Shown: positions 16,586 through 26,028, numbered from the stretch's first letter. The stretch: 64,000 nucleotides of DNA from JAUVAV01 sp965371665 (GCA_965371665.1 CBDUZI010000001.1:1-64000), one strand, 5' to 3'. A program made the numbers and translations. The notes: generated from the letters alone by a model not told the origin.

Positions 16586-17539
16586 CTAATATACCAAACC
16601 CACCGTAAAGAATTGAGTACCTCCAAAGCTGTCTGAGCTCCAAGTGGTAACCCGATAGGCATAGTCCAAACGAAAAGTGCACACCCCTATTGCTGTCCGA
16701 ACACCGACGCCAAAGGTCATGCCTTCTGTCCCATCCGGGGCCAGGGCATACCCCAGGCGGGCCGCAAAAACACCGGCATAAAAAAATTCGCCTCCCATAT
16801 GCAAGCTGGTTTCGGATTCCAGAGTCTGTTCAATATCCAGCGCCACAAAAAATTTTTCCAGTAAGCCTGACAACAAATCATATTTTGCGGAAAGAACAAT
16901 ACGCAGGGGCAGTGGATCCGCCTCATCGATGAATTTCAGGGGCAGGCCGAGATTTTTTACCGCCAGGCCGACCAGAGCCTCGGGCGCGGCTTCCCAGAGA
17001 ACGCCGATGTCCGCCGCAAGGGTATTCGCGGAATATTCTCCCAGCGTGGAATTGAGAAACTTCAAGTTCAACCCGCAGGAGAAACCATCCAAAAATTTTG
17101 AGACCGGCCGGCCCAGGGAGATGATACCCAAAATATCTCTAACCTCAACGGACGACTGGCTGGTGCCGGCATCATTTAAAGACGGCATCCCGTGGTAGAC
17201 AAAGGTAACTCCCAGTACTCCGAGGTGTGAGAACGGCATGGCAAAATTCAAGATCTCGGAATAGTCTTCCGCAATTCCGGTCTGATGCGTAAAAAGCCCG
17301 CTCACCCTCTGGACGGATTGCAAACCCGCCGGATTGTAAAATATAATCCCTGGATCGCCTGTTAGGGTACCACCAGCCCCACCCAAGGCACTGGCCCGGG
17401 CTGTGTTAGCCGTCACCAGCAACAGTCCTCCAGATGTATCGGCCGCATCGGCCTGCACCGCCAGGCAGATAACCGACATGCCGGCCACCACCAGACCAGT
17501 CGTTAGCATCAACATTTGAGAAATTCTTTTTGGGCTCAT
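16586..17539 (-). CDS. PorV/PorQ-like (UPF0164-type) outer-membrane beta-barrel protein
   Basis: The 317-residue protein starts at ATG 17539, which overlaps the stop of the upstream gene by four bases. A longer in-frame extension would lie inside that gene and is rejected. A signal peptide (ending QADA) is followed by TANTARASALGGAGGTLTGD and IIFYNPAGLQSV, the N-terminal signature of PorV/UPF0164 barrels. Alternating beta strands follow and the last residues are FFTVGLVY, with a terminal aromatic as in outer-membrane proteins. In Bacteroidota, PorV receives proteins with C-terminal sorting domains. Here it is coupled to a gene encoding such a domain (17536), which suggests a related delivery role. 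No other T9SS parts are visible in the window. Confidence 0.75.
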   Translation of the reverse strand: MSPKRISQMLMLTTGLVVAGMSVICLAVQADAADTSGGLLLVTANTARASALGGAGGTLTGDPGIIFYNPAGLQSVQRVSGLFTHQTGIAEDYSEILNFAMPFSHLGVLGVTFVYHGMPSLNDAGTSQSSVEVRDILGIISLGRPVSKFLDGFSCGLNLKFLNSTLGEYSANTLAADIGVLWEAAPEALVGLAVKNLGLPLKFIDEADPLPLRIVLSAKYDLLSGLLEKFFVALDIEQTLESETSLHMGGEFFYAGVFAARLGYALAPDGTEGMTFGVGVRTAIGVCTFRLDYAYRVTTWSSDSFGGTQFFTVGLVY

Positions 17540-19011
17540 TTTACTACCGCTACCCGAATATTCTTCTGGAATCGATTGCTTTCGAGCCTGATGATATAGA
17601 CACCGCTGGCGACCCAGTCGCCGTTGGCATTCTTGCCATCCCACCGCACCTGGTCATCCACGGCTCCGGAAGCCGGGCCGTCGACTAAGGTACGTATTTT
17701 GCGGCCGGCTAAATTGTAAACCGTGATCCTCACCCGGCTGGCGTCTTCCGCACCGTAATGAATGGTTAATGACCCTTGCTTGGGCCGGAAGATGTTGGCA
17801 GAAGGCCGGAGTTCATTCACACCAACGATGGGCGTAGGGGTAGCGGTTGGCGGTTGGCTGGTTATCTCCAAGCAGTCGAATCCGAGCTTATCGCCATCGG
17901 CACTGCCGATCCAGATAACAACGCGGAAAGTCTTTATCCCCGACCAACCGGTCGCAGAGGCATAATCGTAAACCAGAACCCCGGGCTGGGTAAGATTCGG
18001 AGACAAGGCGTGATAGTCTGTGCCATCATAAACATTGAGTAATTGGATTGTGGCCTGCGCGCTGCCTTCAGGCTCCACGGAATCCACCGTGGCAATGAAA
18101 TACGGAAAGGCCGTTACATCCGTGGTAATAGGAGCGCTTTCCATCTTGTGCTCGCCCGTACCGGTAAAGGTCACCCAGCCGATGCCGGCTTGCGCATCCA
18201 GTTGCACGTTCGTCAACGTCCAATCGCTGGGAGGATCAAAATCCTCCACCCAGCCATTATTGACTCCAGTCGGTGTCGATGTTGGAGTATAAGATGTTGG
18301 AGTATAAGTAGCACTGTTTGTCGAAGTAGGTGTTATAGTTGGCGTATCTGTCATAGTCCAATCCGGAGTCTGAGTGGATGTGGGGCTCTTGGTTGGGCTG
18401 TCCGTAGGTGAACAGACCATAGTTTCCGTGGGAGTGGGTGATACTGTCGGCGTTGCGGTGGGGGTATAATCCACGTCATAAATGCGGACCGAATCAAAAG
18501 TAGCATAACACCACTGCGGGCCGTACACTTTAAGCACAAAATAATAGAGCTGCGTTCCACTTTCTCCAGTAACCGAAGAAATATTATAGGAATAGGTGCC
18601 GGGTACGGTGGGAGTGCCAAACACAAAATATTCCCAGGTGGGCTTCTGCAGGGCTATTTCCACCTTGGTCGTACCCGCCTGGATGTCGCTGATGACGACC
18701 TCCATCCTGTTATATGTGCTTAAATCCACTGATTTAGTAATCGATGTGACATATCCGGCTCCGTCCATGCCGGTGACGGTAATATCTGCGTAACTGTCGC
18801 TCTGGCTATAAACCATCTCTGCCGGATTCGGCCCGCCGCCCCGGTCCGTGACATCGAACCAGCTTCCGGGCTTTTCTCCGGGCGTGCCGCCGGTAAAATC
18901 ATCCATCCAGAGATTTGTTGCCTGGACCAAAGCAGCTGCACTCAGGCAAAGCCACCCGGCAGCCAGCCCTATCCGGCTGACCCGCAAAAAAGTACGTCCC
19001 CCTCTATGCAT
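17536..19011 (-). CDS. Secreted CBM-like protein with PT-rich linker and FlgD/T9SS-like C-terminal domain
   Basis: The 491-residue protein has a signal peptide ending ALVQA. It then shows a beta-sandwich module (about 32-175; NLWMDDFTGG, WYFVF-type strands, YATFDSVRIYD), a PT-rich linker (about 178-250) and a second sandwich (about 252-390; GWVEDFDPPSDW, GLDCLEI-like end). A short linker leads to a C-terminal domain (about 400-491) with SANIFRPKQGSLTIHY, VYNLAGRKIRTLVD, VRWDGKNANGDWVASGVYI and a basic terminal KNIRVAVVK, a clear FlgD/T9SS type pattern. The gene lies 10 bp after the 1204-residue protein gene and overlaps the PorV-like gene by four bases. It probably displays carbohydrate-binding modules on the surface. 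No catalytic residues were seen. Confidence 0.72.
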   Translation of the reverse strand: MHRGGRTFLRVSRIGLAAGWLCLSAAALVQATNLWMDDFTGGTPGEKPGSWFDVTDRGGGPNPAEMVYSQSDSYADITVTGMDGAGYVTSITKSVDLSTYNRMEVVISDIQAGTTKVEIALQKPTWEYFVFGTPTVPGTYSYNISSVTGESGTQLYYFVLKVYGPQWCYATFDSVRIYDVDYTPTATPTVSPTPTETMVCSPTDSPTKSPTSTQTPDWTMTDTPTITPTSTNSATYTPTSYTPTSTPTGVNNGWVEDFDPPSDWTLTNVQLDAQAGIGWVTFTGTGEHKMESAPITTDVTAFPYFIATVDSVEPEGSAQATIQLLNVYDGTDYHALSPNLTQPGVLVYDYASATGWSGIKTFRVVIWIGSADGDKLGFDCLEITSQPPTATPTPIVGVNELRPSANIFRPKQGSLTIHYGAEDASRVRITVYNLAGRKIRTLVDGPASGAVDDQVRWDGKNANGDWVASGVYIIRLESNRFQKNIRVAVVK

Positions 19012-19021
19012 ACGCCATCCC

Positions 19022-22000
19022 CTAGAAAGTTACGGTTACCTGGGCCCAGACAGCGTTCTGACCCCAGTTTTTTTCATTTTCAAAAGGAAAATAAACTTTG
19101 TTCATTTCGCCATGCAGCCGTATGTAACCCCCGGCTAAATCCCGCAGCAGACCCACGGCCAGTTTGTCGCGTATCTCCTCCGCTTGTCCGTGTTTAGACA
19201 TGCAGGAAATTTCGCGACCGAAATCTAAGGAAAATTTATATTCATTGAAAAACAGCACCGAGTTTTGCAGGTAAAGCCCGTGGAAGATAGGTACATCCCA
19301 GTTCTCGTCCGGTTCATACCCCTGCGGCAAATAATAGGTATTGTGAATCGGGGCACTCGCATTGGCCTGCCTCCCGCCGAACCGACCGATATAGACTGGC
19401 TGCATGGCAAAGACCTCTTCCAGCAGATAATGCTTATAGCGGATATCCACCGTAGCTAAGTTGCCGTAATACCTCCTGCGTTCTCTATCCAGCTCCTGGT
19501 CCAGCCGGAAGCGATCCAAGAGAGTCATTTTCAATCCAAAGGGAGCATTGTATATAACTTTCAGCTCAGGAGTCACGGTTAAATTGTCGGTGTAATCCAA
19601 GGTGAGCGGGATTTCCTCGTCATTGGCTGTGTAAAGGGCGTACTGATCCGAGATATCGTCTCGGATTCTCGCCCCATAAGCGCCGACTTCAAACACCCAA
19701 TCGTCAATATCTGTATTCTTATACTTTAGGGTCAAGGATACGGATTGGTTTCTGCCAGGCTTGGAAAGCCGTTTGATATAATGTCCGTCCAAGCGTATTT
19801 CCATATTAGAAGCATAAGTACCTTCCAACACCTGGCGAGGAATAATCGCCGAAAAGGAATATCCTCTTTGATCGCGACGATAAGGATAATCCGGCTCGTG
19901 GTCGTTTTCCCGGCTGTCAAGGATACCGTTGTGATTCAAATCCTCGCTTTCGTGGAAAAGGTAATCCTGCGGAATGTACAGACCGTTGACGTATTCCTGA
20001 CTAGGCTGGCCCAGATTGTAAAAATCACCGAAAATGACCCCGTTTTTTTCCGTATCCCAGTCCGGAAGAAGCGCACAACTGTCATTATCCTCCACCACGT
20101 CATAATTCAGCAGCTTGGTGGAATAATCCTTAGACAAGTTGAAATAACTAGCCTTTAAAAGCGCACCCTCGATCCCGCGGGAAAGGGTAACGAAATAGGC
20201 ATTGGCCATACGGTTCACGCGGTCGCCAGTATAAGCTTGATTGTGCGCGATGGAAACTGCGTATTCGGCTGCCAGGTTGATGCCTAAAAGCTGGCCGCGT
20301 AAATCCGCTCCGAGTATGGAGCACGCCTGCGTACCTTCGTCCCTAAAGGTCCCGCTTTTCAGCCTCTCCAGCTGGTCTGCCGTAAGGGTATAGTCAACAT
20401 CCACTACAGGCTCATGCGTTGTAAATGTGCTGTAACTTTCAATTAGCCGCCAGTTTTCGCCGTCCGAAGAAATACTGAAATCGATAGTGCCATCATCGGG
20501 GATATGCCAACAGCTAAGCTCCAGGTGTCCGGAAACGGCTTGTATCTGGGAAGGTAGCACGCGTCCTCCGCTGTTGGCGCCTGTGGTTAGAACCAAGGGA
20601 ACTCTTAAGACCAGGTAACCGCCCTCATTGATACCCCGGGCGGCATTGTTCGGGTCGGTGTCGATCAGGTCTATGTAGGTGTTACTTTGGTCGGAGACGT
20701 ATGCTATACTACTGTCATCAACATCCGGGCTGAAATCCGGTGATATTGGATTTCCGGCAGAATTGGCGATGGTCATGTAATTAGTGTCTTCTGTCTTGAA
20801 ATAAAGATTGGATTCATTGGGATGGGTGGTGTTGGTGGTATGATTCTCGATTTTAACGTAAACCGAAGGTACGAAATTTTGATAAACCTCGGGCGGCTCG
20901 TCTGGGCCCATGAACAGGTTAGTATCCATCTCGCCGTTGCTTTTGGATAAATTGACGGCCGAAAGACCAAGCTGCACCGTGCCGATCCGGATGGAGAAAT
21001 TCTTGGCCGCACGCAGGCCGGTCATGAAAACGTTGGTTTTATTATAATCGCTACTGGAGGATGACAGCCGGGTTCCAAACAGCTTGAAACATATGTCCCC
21101 AAGCTTCGGCTGCCAGAGAATGCCTCGAAAAGTAGAGGCTTTCTTAAAAGTCAGGTCCGTGAACAGTGGTTCGTAAACCGTACCGAGCTGGGCCATATTT
21201 CCGATGTATAAATCCTGATATCTCAACAAGCCATAGTCGAGCTGGGGAGTAAGATAGCGGCCAGCTGGTTCTTCCCAGCGGACGTTATTTTTCTCGTTGA
21301 TTATGTCGTAGCCCAAAGAGGCCCAGATATCGACATTTTCAAAAGGGTGAATATAGGAAATTAAATAAAATTTTTGCGTAATTTCATTGAACCCGATATC
21401 CTTCAAAGGGATACCCCAGCGGTTCAGTCCGGTCCAGTCCTCGTTTTTGGCCACGCCGTCCAGCCACATAGCACGATAGGTTTGATAGGCTACGCCAGAA
21501 ATTTTGAGAATATCCGCATCTTTGGCAGGTGCAATGGCCTCGGGTTTCACTCCCGGGATTGGTAGCATAATCCCCTGGGCTGTCGCCATCTTGCTGGAGA
21601 AGCCGATGGCATTTAAGGCAACTTGAGTGCCAGCGCCTTCCAGAAAAAACTCAATAAAAAAAGTCTGCTCAGTTTTCCAGCCTGTGAGATCAGGCACATT
21701 GGCCATATAGACGCCGGCTCGGGAGAAGCGGGGAGTAATTATACGAAAATTATCCGGATTGCGGGCATGAATCAAATGCACCCTTACTTTTCCACGTTCT
21801 AATTCACGTCCCAATTCGATCTCCAAATAGGGATACTTGGAAAAATCCACGGTCAAAGGTTTTTTCGGAGACAAAAATCTGCCATATGTCACCTTTTCTT
21901 TTAATTTCAGCAGGATTTCCCCACCCTTTTGAACCTTTGCAATGGTATTCAAGCCCTTTTCAATTGAATTATCACGCCAGCCATTCAAACCTTTTGCCCA

Positions 22001-22636
22001 ATTCTCAAAATACTTATAAGATTTTGATTTATCTCCTCTAAAATCCTTTTTAACTTTTCGAGCCCCTTTGGCCAATAGACTTTTAGCGACTTTGGATTTT
22101 TCAGACTTTGCCAAACTCTGCGCAGGCTTATTGACCAGTGCCAGACCTTCCCCGATTCGCAACTGGGAAACCTTTGCCTCAGCACCAGAGCCTCCCAACC
22201 AGAGGGTGACCCAGAAATCTTTAATTTCTTTCCACGGCGTTGATTTCATGATGCTCACGCTGTAGATTCCGGGTTGGGTAATTCCATTCAAAATCTTATA
22301 CCCGGCATAAGGCCGATGCGCGTCCATAAGCTCCACGTCCATCGAGCCGTCCTCACTTATCTCATCTATAATAATCTGAAGAACCAAGCCAGAGGTAATA
22401 TTCATGGCAATGGCTTTTTCAGGAGTCATAACCTTACCATACTCGAAGCTGCCCGGCACAGAGATCAAGGCCTGTTTCTCATGCCTCTCCAGCAGCGCAT
22501 GGAAGTCGGGATTGGTCCGGTTATCCCGCCAACCCTTAAACTCGGCTTGGTAAAAATCCTGTACCGCCAACGAGGGAATAACCGATATCACTAAGGCTAG
22601 CAGCAGAAAACATGTGCCGAAACGAAACTGCTTCAT
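19022..22636 (-). CDS. Large outer-membrane protein: two WRDN modules plus probable C-terminal beta barrel
   Basis: The 1204-residue protein has a signal peptide (1-24). WRDN module 1 follows (about 28-165; WRDN at 36-39, GKVMTPEKAIAMNI, ELMDAHRPYAGY, FWVTLWLGG). A Lys-rich linker leads to module 2 (about 205-350; GLNGWRDN, YGRFLSPKKPL, HLIHARNPDN). The remaining 800 residues look like an outer-membrane barrel with extracellular inserts: aromatic amphipathic strands, a DLNHNGILDSRE loop starting at Asp899 that resembles a dockerin/EF-hand calcium loop, and a C-terminal VWAQVTVTF ending in Phe. AGGAGGGGAGAG precedes the start. It follows the 22683 gene by 46 bp. By analogy it may be a glycan-binding porin, but no named family was recognised. 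Confidence 0.65.
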   Translation of the reverse strand: MKQFRFGTCFLLLALVISVIPSLAVQDFYQAEFKGWRDNRTNPDFHALLERHEKQALISVPGSFEYGKVMTPEKAIAMNITSGLVLQIIIDEISEDGSMDVELMDAHRPYAGYKILNGITQPGIYSVSIMKSTPWKEIKDFWVTLWLGGSGAEAKVSQLRIGEGLALVNKPAQSLAKSEKSKVAKSLLAKGARKVKKDFRGDKSKSYKYFENWAKGLNGWRDNSIEKGLNTIAKVQKGGEILLKLKEKVTYGRFLSPKKPLTVDFSKYPYLEIELGRELERGKVRVHLIHARNPDNFRIITPRFSRAGVYMANVPDLTGWKTEQTFFIEFFLEGAGTQVALNAIGFSSKMATAQGIMLPIPGVKPEAIAPAKDADILKISGVAYQTYRAMWLDGVAKNEDWTGLNRWGIPLKDIGFNEITQKFYLISYIHPFENVDIWASLGYDIINEKNNVRWEEPAGRYLTPQLDYGLLRYQDLYIGNMAQLGTVYEPLFTDLTFKKASTFRGILWQPKLGDICFKLFGTRLSSSSSDYNKTNVFMTGLRAAKNFSIRIGTVQLGLSAVNLSKSNGEMDTNLFMGPDEPPEVYQNFVPSVYVKIENHTTNTTHPNESNLYFKTEDTNYMTIANSAGNPISPDFSPDVDDSSIAYVSDQSNTYIDLIDTDPNNAARGINEGGYLVLRVPLVLTTGANSGGRVLPSQIQAVSGHLELSCWHIPDDGTIDFSISSDGENWRLIESYSTFTTHEPVVDVDYTLTADQLERLKSGTFRDEGTQACSILGADLRGQLLGINLAAEYAVSIAHNQAYTGDRVNRMANAYFVTLSRGIEGALLKASYFNLSKDYSTKLLNYDVVEDNDSCALLPDWDTEKNGVIFGDFYNLGQPSQEYVNGLYIPQDYLFHESEDLNHNGILDSRENDHEPDYPYRRDQRGYSFSAIIPRQVLEGTYASNMEIRLDGHYIKRLSKPGRNQSVSLTLKYKNTDIDDWVFEVGAYGARIRDDISDQYALYTANDEEIPLTLDYTDNLTVTPELKVIYNAPFGLKMTLLDRFRLDQELDRERRRYYGNLATVDIRYKHYLLEEVFAMQPVYIGRFGGRQANASAPIHNTYYLPQGYEPDENWDVPIFHGLYLQNSVLFFNEYKFSLDFGREISCMSKHGQAEEIRDKLAVGLLRDLAGGYIRLHGEMNKVYFPFENEKNWGQNAVWAQVTVTF

Positions 22637-22682
22637 CTCTCCCCTCCTGATATGAGTGGTTATTTAAGGCTGAAATATAAGA

Positions 22683-23723
22683 TTAATTTCGGATGTGAAT
22701 ATATTTGATGCCCGCCCCGGCCTCGGTCTCCGGAGCTCCGGTAGTTCCCATCCAAATTTGAATCCAAAAAACTTTAGCGCCTCTCCATTTGGTCTTTTCG
22801 TTAATATTTACCGTATATACCCCAGGGCGGGTAACAAAAGGCATGAGAGTGTAGTTAGTGTAAGGTGCCTGCGCAAGCATAAGTTCAACTTTTACTTTGC
22901 TCGTCCCCATATCCCCAAAAGCAATCTCAAATTTTGTGGAAGGGGTAATCTTGGCTTTAATCCCGCTTGAATCTGACATCAACTTACAATATTTTCTGCC
23001 AGGAATTATTTTTAGCCGCGGAACATCTCCTTCAAAATTCAACTCACTCCCGAATTCCGGGTCGGTTTCAGCCGTTCTCCACCCCCCAACTCCATTCCTG
23101 AAATCTTCAAAAAAGATACTGTTTGGGGGCATAGGCGCAAACTTTTTCAAGGTAAACGCTTTTATGGCCGCCAGCTTTCTTTGTTTTTCTAAAATATTAG
23201 CATCCTGAAAAAAAACCTCCTTGATAATCACACTTTTTTTTTCACCTTCCAGCCAGACCTTGATCCACATGCTGGTAACACCCTTCCAGCCTGTCAACTC
23301 ATGAACATTTGCTTTATATTCTCCTGATTTTCCTTGAAGTTTGGCAACCCGATAGGAATTATAAGGTTCATAAGCATGCATTAAATAAACCGTTGCTATT
23401 GTGTCCGGAGCAATTCGGTCAACCTTGATGACAATCTCGGTTTTCCGGGTAATATTAATGGTAATCGGGTCGGCTTTTGACATCGCTTTACCGTAGGCCA
23501 CGTTAGGGGTCGAAATCTTTAGTCTTCTTCCCTGTACCTGTACCTGCGTATTAAAACCAAGATCAGTAGAATTATCCCGCCAATTTTTAAAGTCTTCCTG
23601 ATAGACAATCCCTAACCCTTCATTATCATTACTTTTTTTTGCGAATGAAGTCCGAAGAAGTAAGAAGGAAAAAAGCATCACTATAATAATAGTCGGACAA
23701 AAAAACATTTTTGAAGGGTGCAT
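22683..23723 (-). CDS. Secreted protein with two WRDN beta-sandwich modules
   Basis: The start is the ATG of MHPSKMFF, which has AAAGGA seven bases upstream; an earlier in-frame start lacks a site. The 346-residue protein has a signal peptide (about 1-28) and two tandem modules of about 140 residues. Module 1 has FKNWRDNSTDLGFN, YGKAMSKADPITINI, YLMHAYEPYNSY, LTGWKG and IKVWLEG. Module 2 has FRNGVGGWRTAETDPEF, KLMSDSSGIKAKI, ELMLAQAPYTNY, KTKWRGAKVFWIQIWMG. Aromatic-rich positions (WR, PY.NY, W.G, IW) suggest sugar binding, as in CBM families, but no known family was recognised. It is the first gene of the operon down to 16586. Confidence 0.65.
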   Translation of the reverse strand: MHPSKMFFCPTIIIVMLFSFLLLRTSFAKKSNDNEGLGIVYQEDFKNWRDNSTDLGFNTQVQVQGRRLKISTPNVAYGKAMSKADPITINITRKTEIVIKVDRIAPDTIATVYLMHAYEPYNSYRVAKLQGKSGEYKANVHELTGWKGVTSMWIKVWLEGEKKSVIIKEVFFQDANILEKQRKLAAIKAFTLKKFAPMPPNSIFFEDFRNGVGGWRTAETDPEFGSELNFEGDVPRLKIIPGRKYCKLMSDSSGIKAKITPSTKFEIAFGDMGTSKVKVELMLAQAPYTNYTLMPFVTRPGVYTVNINEKTKWRGAKVFWIQIWMGTTGAPETEAGAGIKYIHIRN

Positions 23724-23852
23724 ACAAATTTCCTTTCTCAAAACTAAATTTGGAGACAAACCGACTATTAGGGAGTTGTCCCGAATGGTACTAACTTAAG
23801 AGTTTTATTTGGCATTATCACTAATTTACGTAATTAAATTTAAAATCACAAT

Positions 23853-23949
23853 GTCATTCCCGAATGTATTTATCGGGAATCCAGGTGTAATGCTAAATAA
23901 AGAATATTATTATACCTCTGGTTCCCCGATTAAAGCATTCGGGTATGAC
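23853..23949. repeat. Divergent inverted-repeat element, GTCATTCCCGAATG/CATTCGGGTATGAC
   Basis: The gap 23724-24115 (392 bp) has no gene. It holds this 97-bp element, whose ends GTCATTCCCGAATG and CATTCGGGTATGAC pair with one mismatch. Inner arms ATCGGGAATCCAGGT and CTGGTTCCCCGAT also pair. It resembles family A at its tips only. A terminator follows at 24058-24099. Confidence 0.65.
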
Positions 23950-24057
23950 AACCCTTTCAGAAAACACTCTTTCCGCAACAGAAACTAACTAAATATTTAT
24001 TTGTTACTTCTTGTTATAGGGGGTTGCTTGTGATCAAATAACCGCGTAAAGAAAATA

Positions 24058-24099
24058 CTCTTGTTTCCGAGAAATTCTTCTTTTTCCCGGAAACAAGAG
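24058..24099 (-). terminator. Probable rho-independent terminator of the 24116 gene
   Basis: A perfect 12-bp stem CTCTTGTTTCCG / CGGAAACAAGAG with an 18-base loop lies 16 bp after the stop of the 24116 gene. On the minus strand it is followed by TATTTTCTTT. It isolates this gene from the downstream operon at 23723. Confidence 0.7.
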
Positions 24100-24115
24100 A
24101 AATATTTTTCATCTA

Positions 24116-24739
24116 TTATTTTTTTACTTTTTCAGCGCTTTTTACTTTTACCTTACTTTTTACTTTGTCACTTTTCTTCTTTATTCTACTTTTCTTCTTA
24201 ATTTTACTTTTTCTTCCTTTTTCCTTTGCGACTATTTTTTTGCCATCTGTAATGCATACATCCGATATCTTCGCAACGGGATTTTCCTCCCCGCCTATCC
24301 AGATTTCTATCCAAAAAGTATGTTCCTCCTGCCCCGGCCATGGCGTCTTTTCAGCCAGCTTCGCGGTATAAACTCCTTTGTCACTTGCTTCGGCAATGAG
24401 TTTATGGGAATCATAAGGGTCACCAGCTGTCATAAGTTTAACTGTAATGGAGCCTTGGGAAATATCATCAAGCAATTTCAGGGAAAGCTCTGTGTTTTCT
24501 TCGATATTAATTGTAATTCCAGCTTCAGATGACATAACCTTTCCAATTTTTTTCTCAGGAATAGCAGTTATAATCCCGATTTCATTCTTCTCATCCAATT
24601 CAAACTTGGCCTTAAATCCTGGATTGGTACTCTCATCGCGCCAATCGGAGAAATCATCCTTATACAAATTTTTTCCCTGCACAGAAGCAACGATACCCAG
24701 AGCGAATACAGCCGTTAAAAATACTTTTAAAAATTTCAT
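24116..24739 (-). CDS. Small secreted WRDN-module protein with Lys-rich tail
   Basis: The 207-residue protein has a signal peptide (ending SVQG), one WRDN module (about 25-165) and a very basic tail (167-207: repeated KKK, KSK and KVK). Module marks are FSDWRDESTNPGF (W33), IGKVMSSEAGITINI, KLMTAGDPYDSHK, KTPWPG and FWIEIWIGG, the same order as in the 19022 and 22683 proteins. GGAGGGAAG precedes the ATG. The polycationic tail could bind an acidic wall polymer, lipopolysaccharide or nucleic acid; this is a guess. It appears monocistronic, with its own terminator, and is the simplest form of the module, useful for defining its limits. Confidence 0.68.
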   Translation of the reverse strand: MKFLKVFLTAVFALGIVASVQGKNLYKDDFSDWRDESTNPGFKAKFELDEKNEIGIITAIPEKKIGKVMSSEAGITINIEENTELSLKLLDDISQGSITVKLMTAGDPYDSHKLIAEASDKGVYTAKLAEKTPWPGQEEHTFWIEIWIGGEENPVAKISDVCITDGKKIVAKEKGRKSKIKKKSRIKKKSDKVKSKVKVKSAEKVKK

Positions 24740-25023
24740 TTTCTTCCCTCCCCATCAAAAATTTTAAACTTACTTTTTTTGGGGTAACTGAAAACCCCTA
24801 AAAATGGACGCTTATAATAAAATAAGTTATTTCACTTTAAAAGTCAAATAAATTATCCATCCCGCCTAAAAAATTCCCTCCTTTCTTTATGATTTTCATC
24901 GAGATATGTGGGTTCTTTCCTTAAATATTAGTTAAGACCTCGGCAAGAGCAAAAATATTACATAACTAATGTGAGTTACTTAAACAAAATATAGCATATT
25001 TCCGAAATATACTGCGCTCCGGG

Positions 25024-26028
25024 TTACTCGCCGGCTGGACCGATCTTGATCTCATCATAACGTGTGCCGGTAGCCGGGCCGGCCGTGCCTTGCTCTACTA
25101 TCAGCTCAATTATAAATTCCTTGCTGCCTTCCCAGCCTGTGATACTTTTAATGTCATAATTATAGATGCCGGGTCCAAAATACTGGCTAATCAAAATACT
25201 ATCCTGGCCGGTCTCTTTCAGAAAAATCTTGTTGCCTGTACCAGAATCAACTCCGGTCACCACCACTCGCATATTATTATTCCCATCCACATCCAATGTT
25301 ATGGTATCCGAGTATACAATGCCCCAGACATCGCCGGCCCCAAAGGTTACCTTGGCGGAATCATCTCCATTTGTGAGGATTTGCCCATTATGGCCAGTGT
25401 ACCATCCCCCGGGCTGGCCGGGGTCTTCTTCATAATGCTCGACATAGCCATCAGAACCGGAGTTATAAATCCAGATCTCATCGTAACGCGTGCCGCCCGA
25501 ATTTGGACCACCTGTTCCTTTTTCCGCCACCAACTCGATAAGAATTTCCTTGGTGCCGGTCCACGGTATACTAAAATTGTAAATCCCCGCCCCAAAATAT
25601 TCGGCAATTGTAACCTTTTCCTCGGTTACGACATTTTTTAGAATTATTTTGTTGTTGGTGTCAGAATCCACATCAGTTACCACCATGCGCATACTGTTAT
25701 TTTCATTTAGATCGATTTCAAAAGGGTCGCAGTACACAACACCCCAAACATCGCTTGCACTGTAAATGGCCTTGGCCGAACCGGTTCCGTTAGTCGTTAT
25801 CTGGCCATTATAGCCTGGGTTCCATCCCCCGGGTTGGCTGGTAGTGGTTTCCTCAAAATGCTCTAAATAGGGATCAGCTACATCCCCTGCCATTTTCACG
25901 GTGAGAGTATAATTTAGCGCTTCGGCTGCAAATATCTGGCTGCTGCAGAAGAACAACAATGTCAAGCCTAAAGAGGCTGCGCGCATATCCTGCCAATAAT
26001 TTCTCTGCCGGCAGCTAATTGTTTTCAT
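25024..26028 (-). CDS. Secreted protein with two tandem beta-sandwich modules
   Basis: The start is the ATG of MKTISC, eight to ten bases after GGGGGAAAG; a frame extension of 18 codons is rejected. The 334-residue protein has a signal-like segment (ALGLTLLFF type, ending IFAAEA) preceded by a long basic N-region. A strand NYTLTVKMAG follows, then two repeats of about 140 residues. Shared blocks are Y(L/V)EH(F/Y)EE, QPGGW, GHNGQI/GYNGQI, DVWG(V/I)VY, NNSMRMVVT/NNNMRVVVT, YFG.GIYN and TRYDEI.I. Pairwise similarity is high, so the duplication is recent. The G-W and YDEI patterns recall CBM-like sandwiches and distantly the WRDN module. No known family was recognised. It may be the last gene of the 26-32 kb set. 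Confidence 0.65.
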   Translation of the reverse strand: MKTISCRQRNYWQDMRAASLGLTLLFFCSSQIFAAEALNYTLTVKMAGDVADPYLEHFEETTTSQPGGWNPGYNGQITTNGTGSAKAIYSASDVWGVVYCDPFEIDLNENNSMRMVVTDVDSDTNNKIILKNVVTEEKVTIAEYFGAGIYNFSIPWTGTKEILIELVAEKGTGGPNSGGTRYDEIWIYNSGSDGYVEHYEEDPGQPGGWYTGHNGQILTNGDDSAKVTFGAGDVWGIVYSDTITLDVDGNNNMRVVVTGVDSGTGNKIFLKETGQDSILISQYFGPGIYNYDIKSITGWEGSKEFIIELIVEQGTAGPATGTRYDEIKIGPAGE

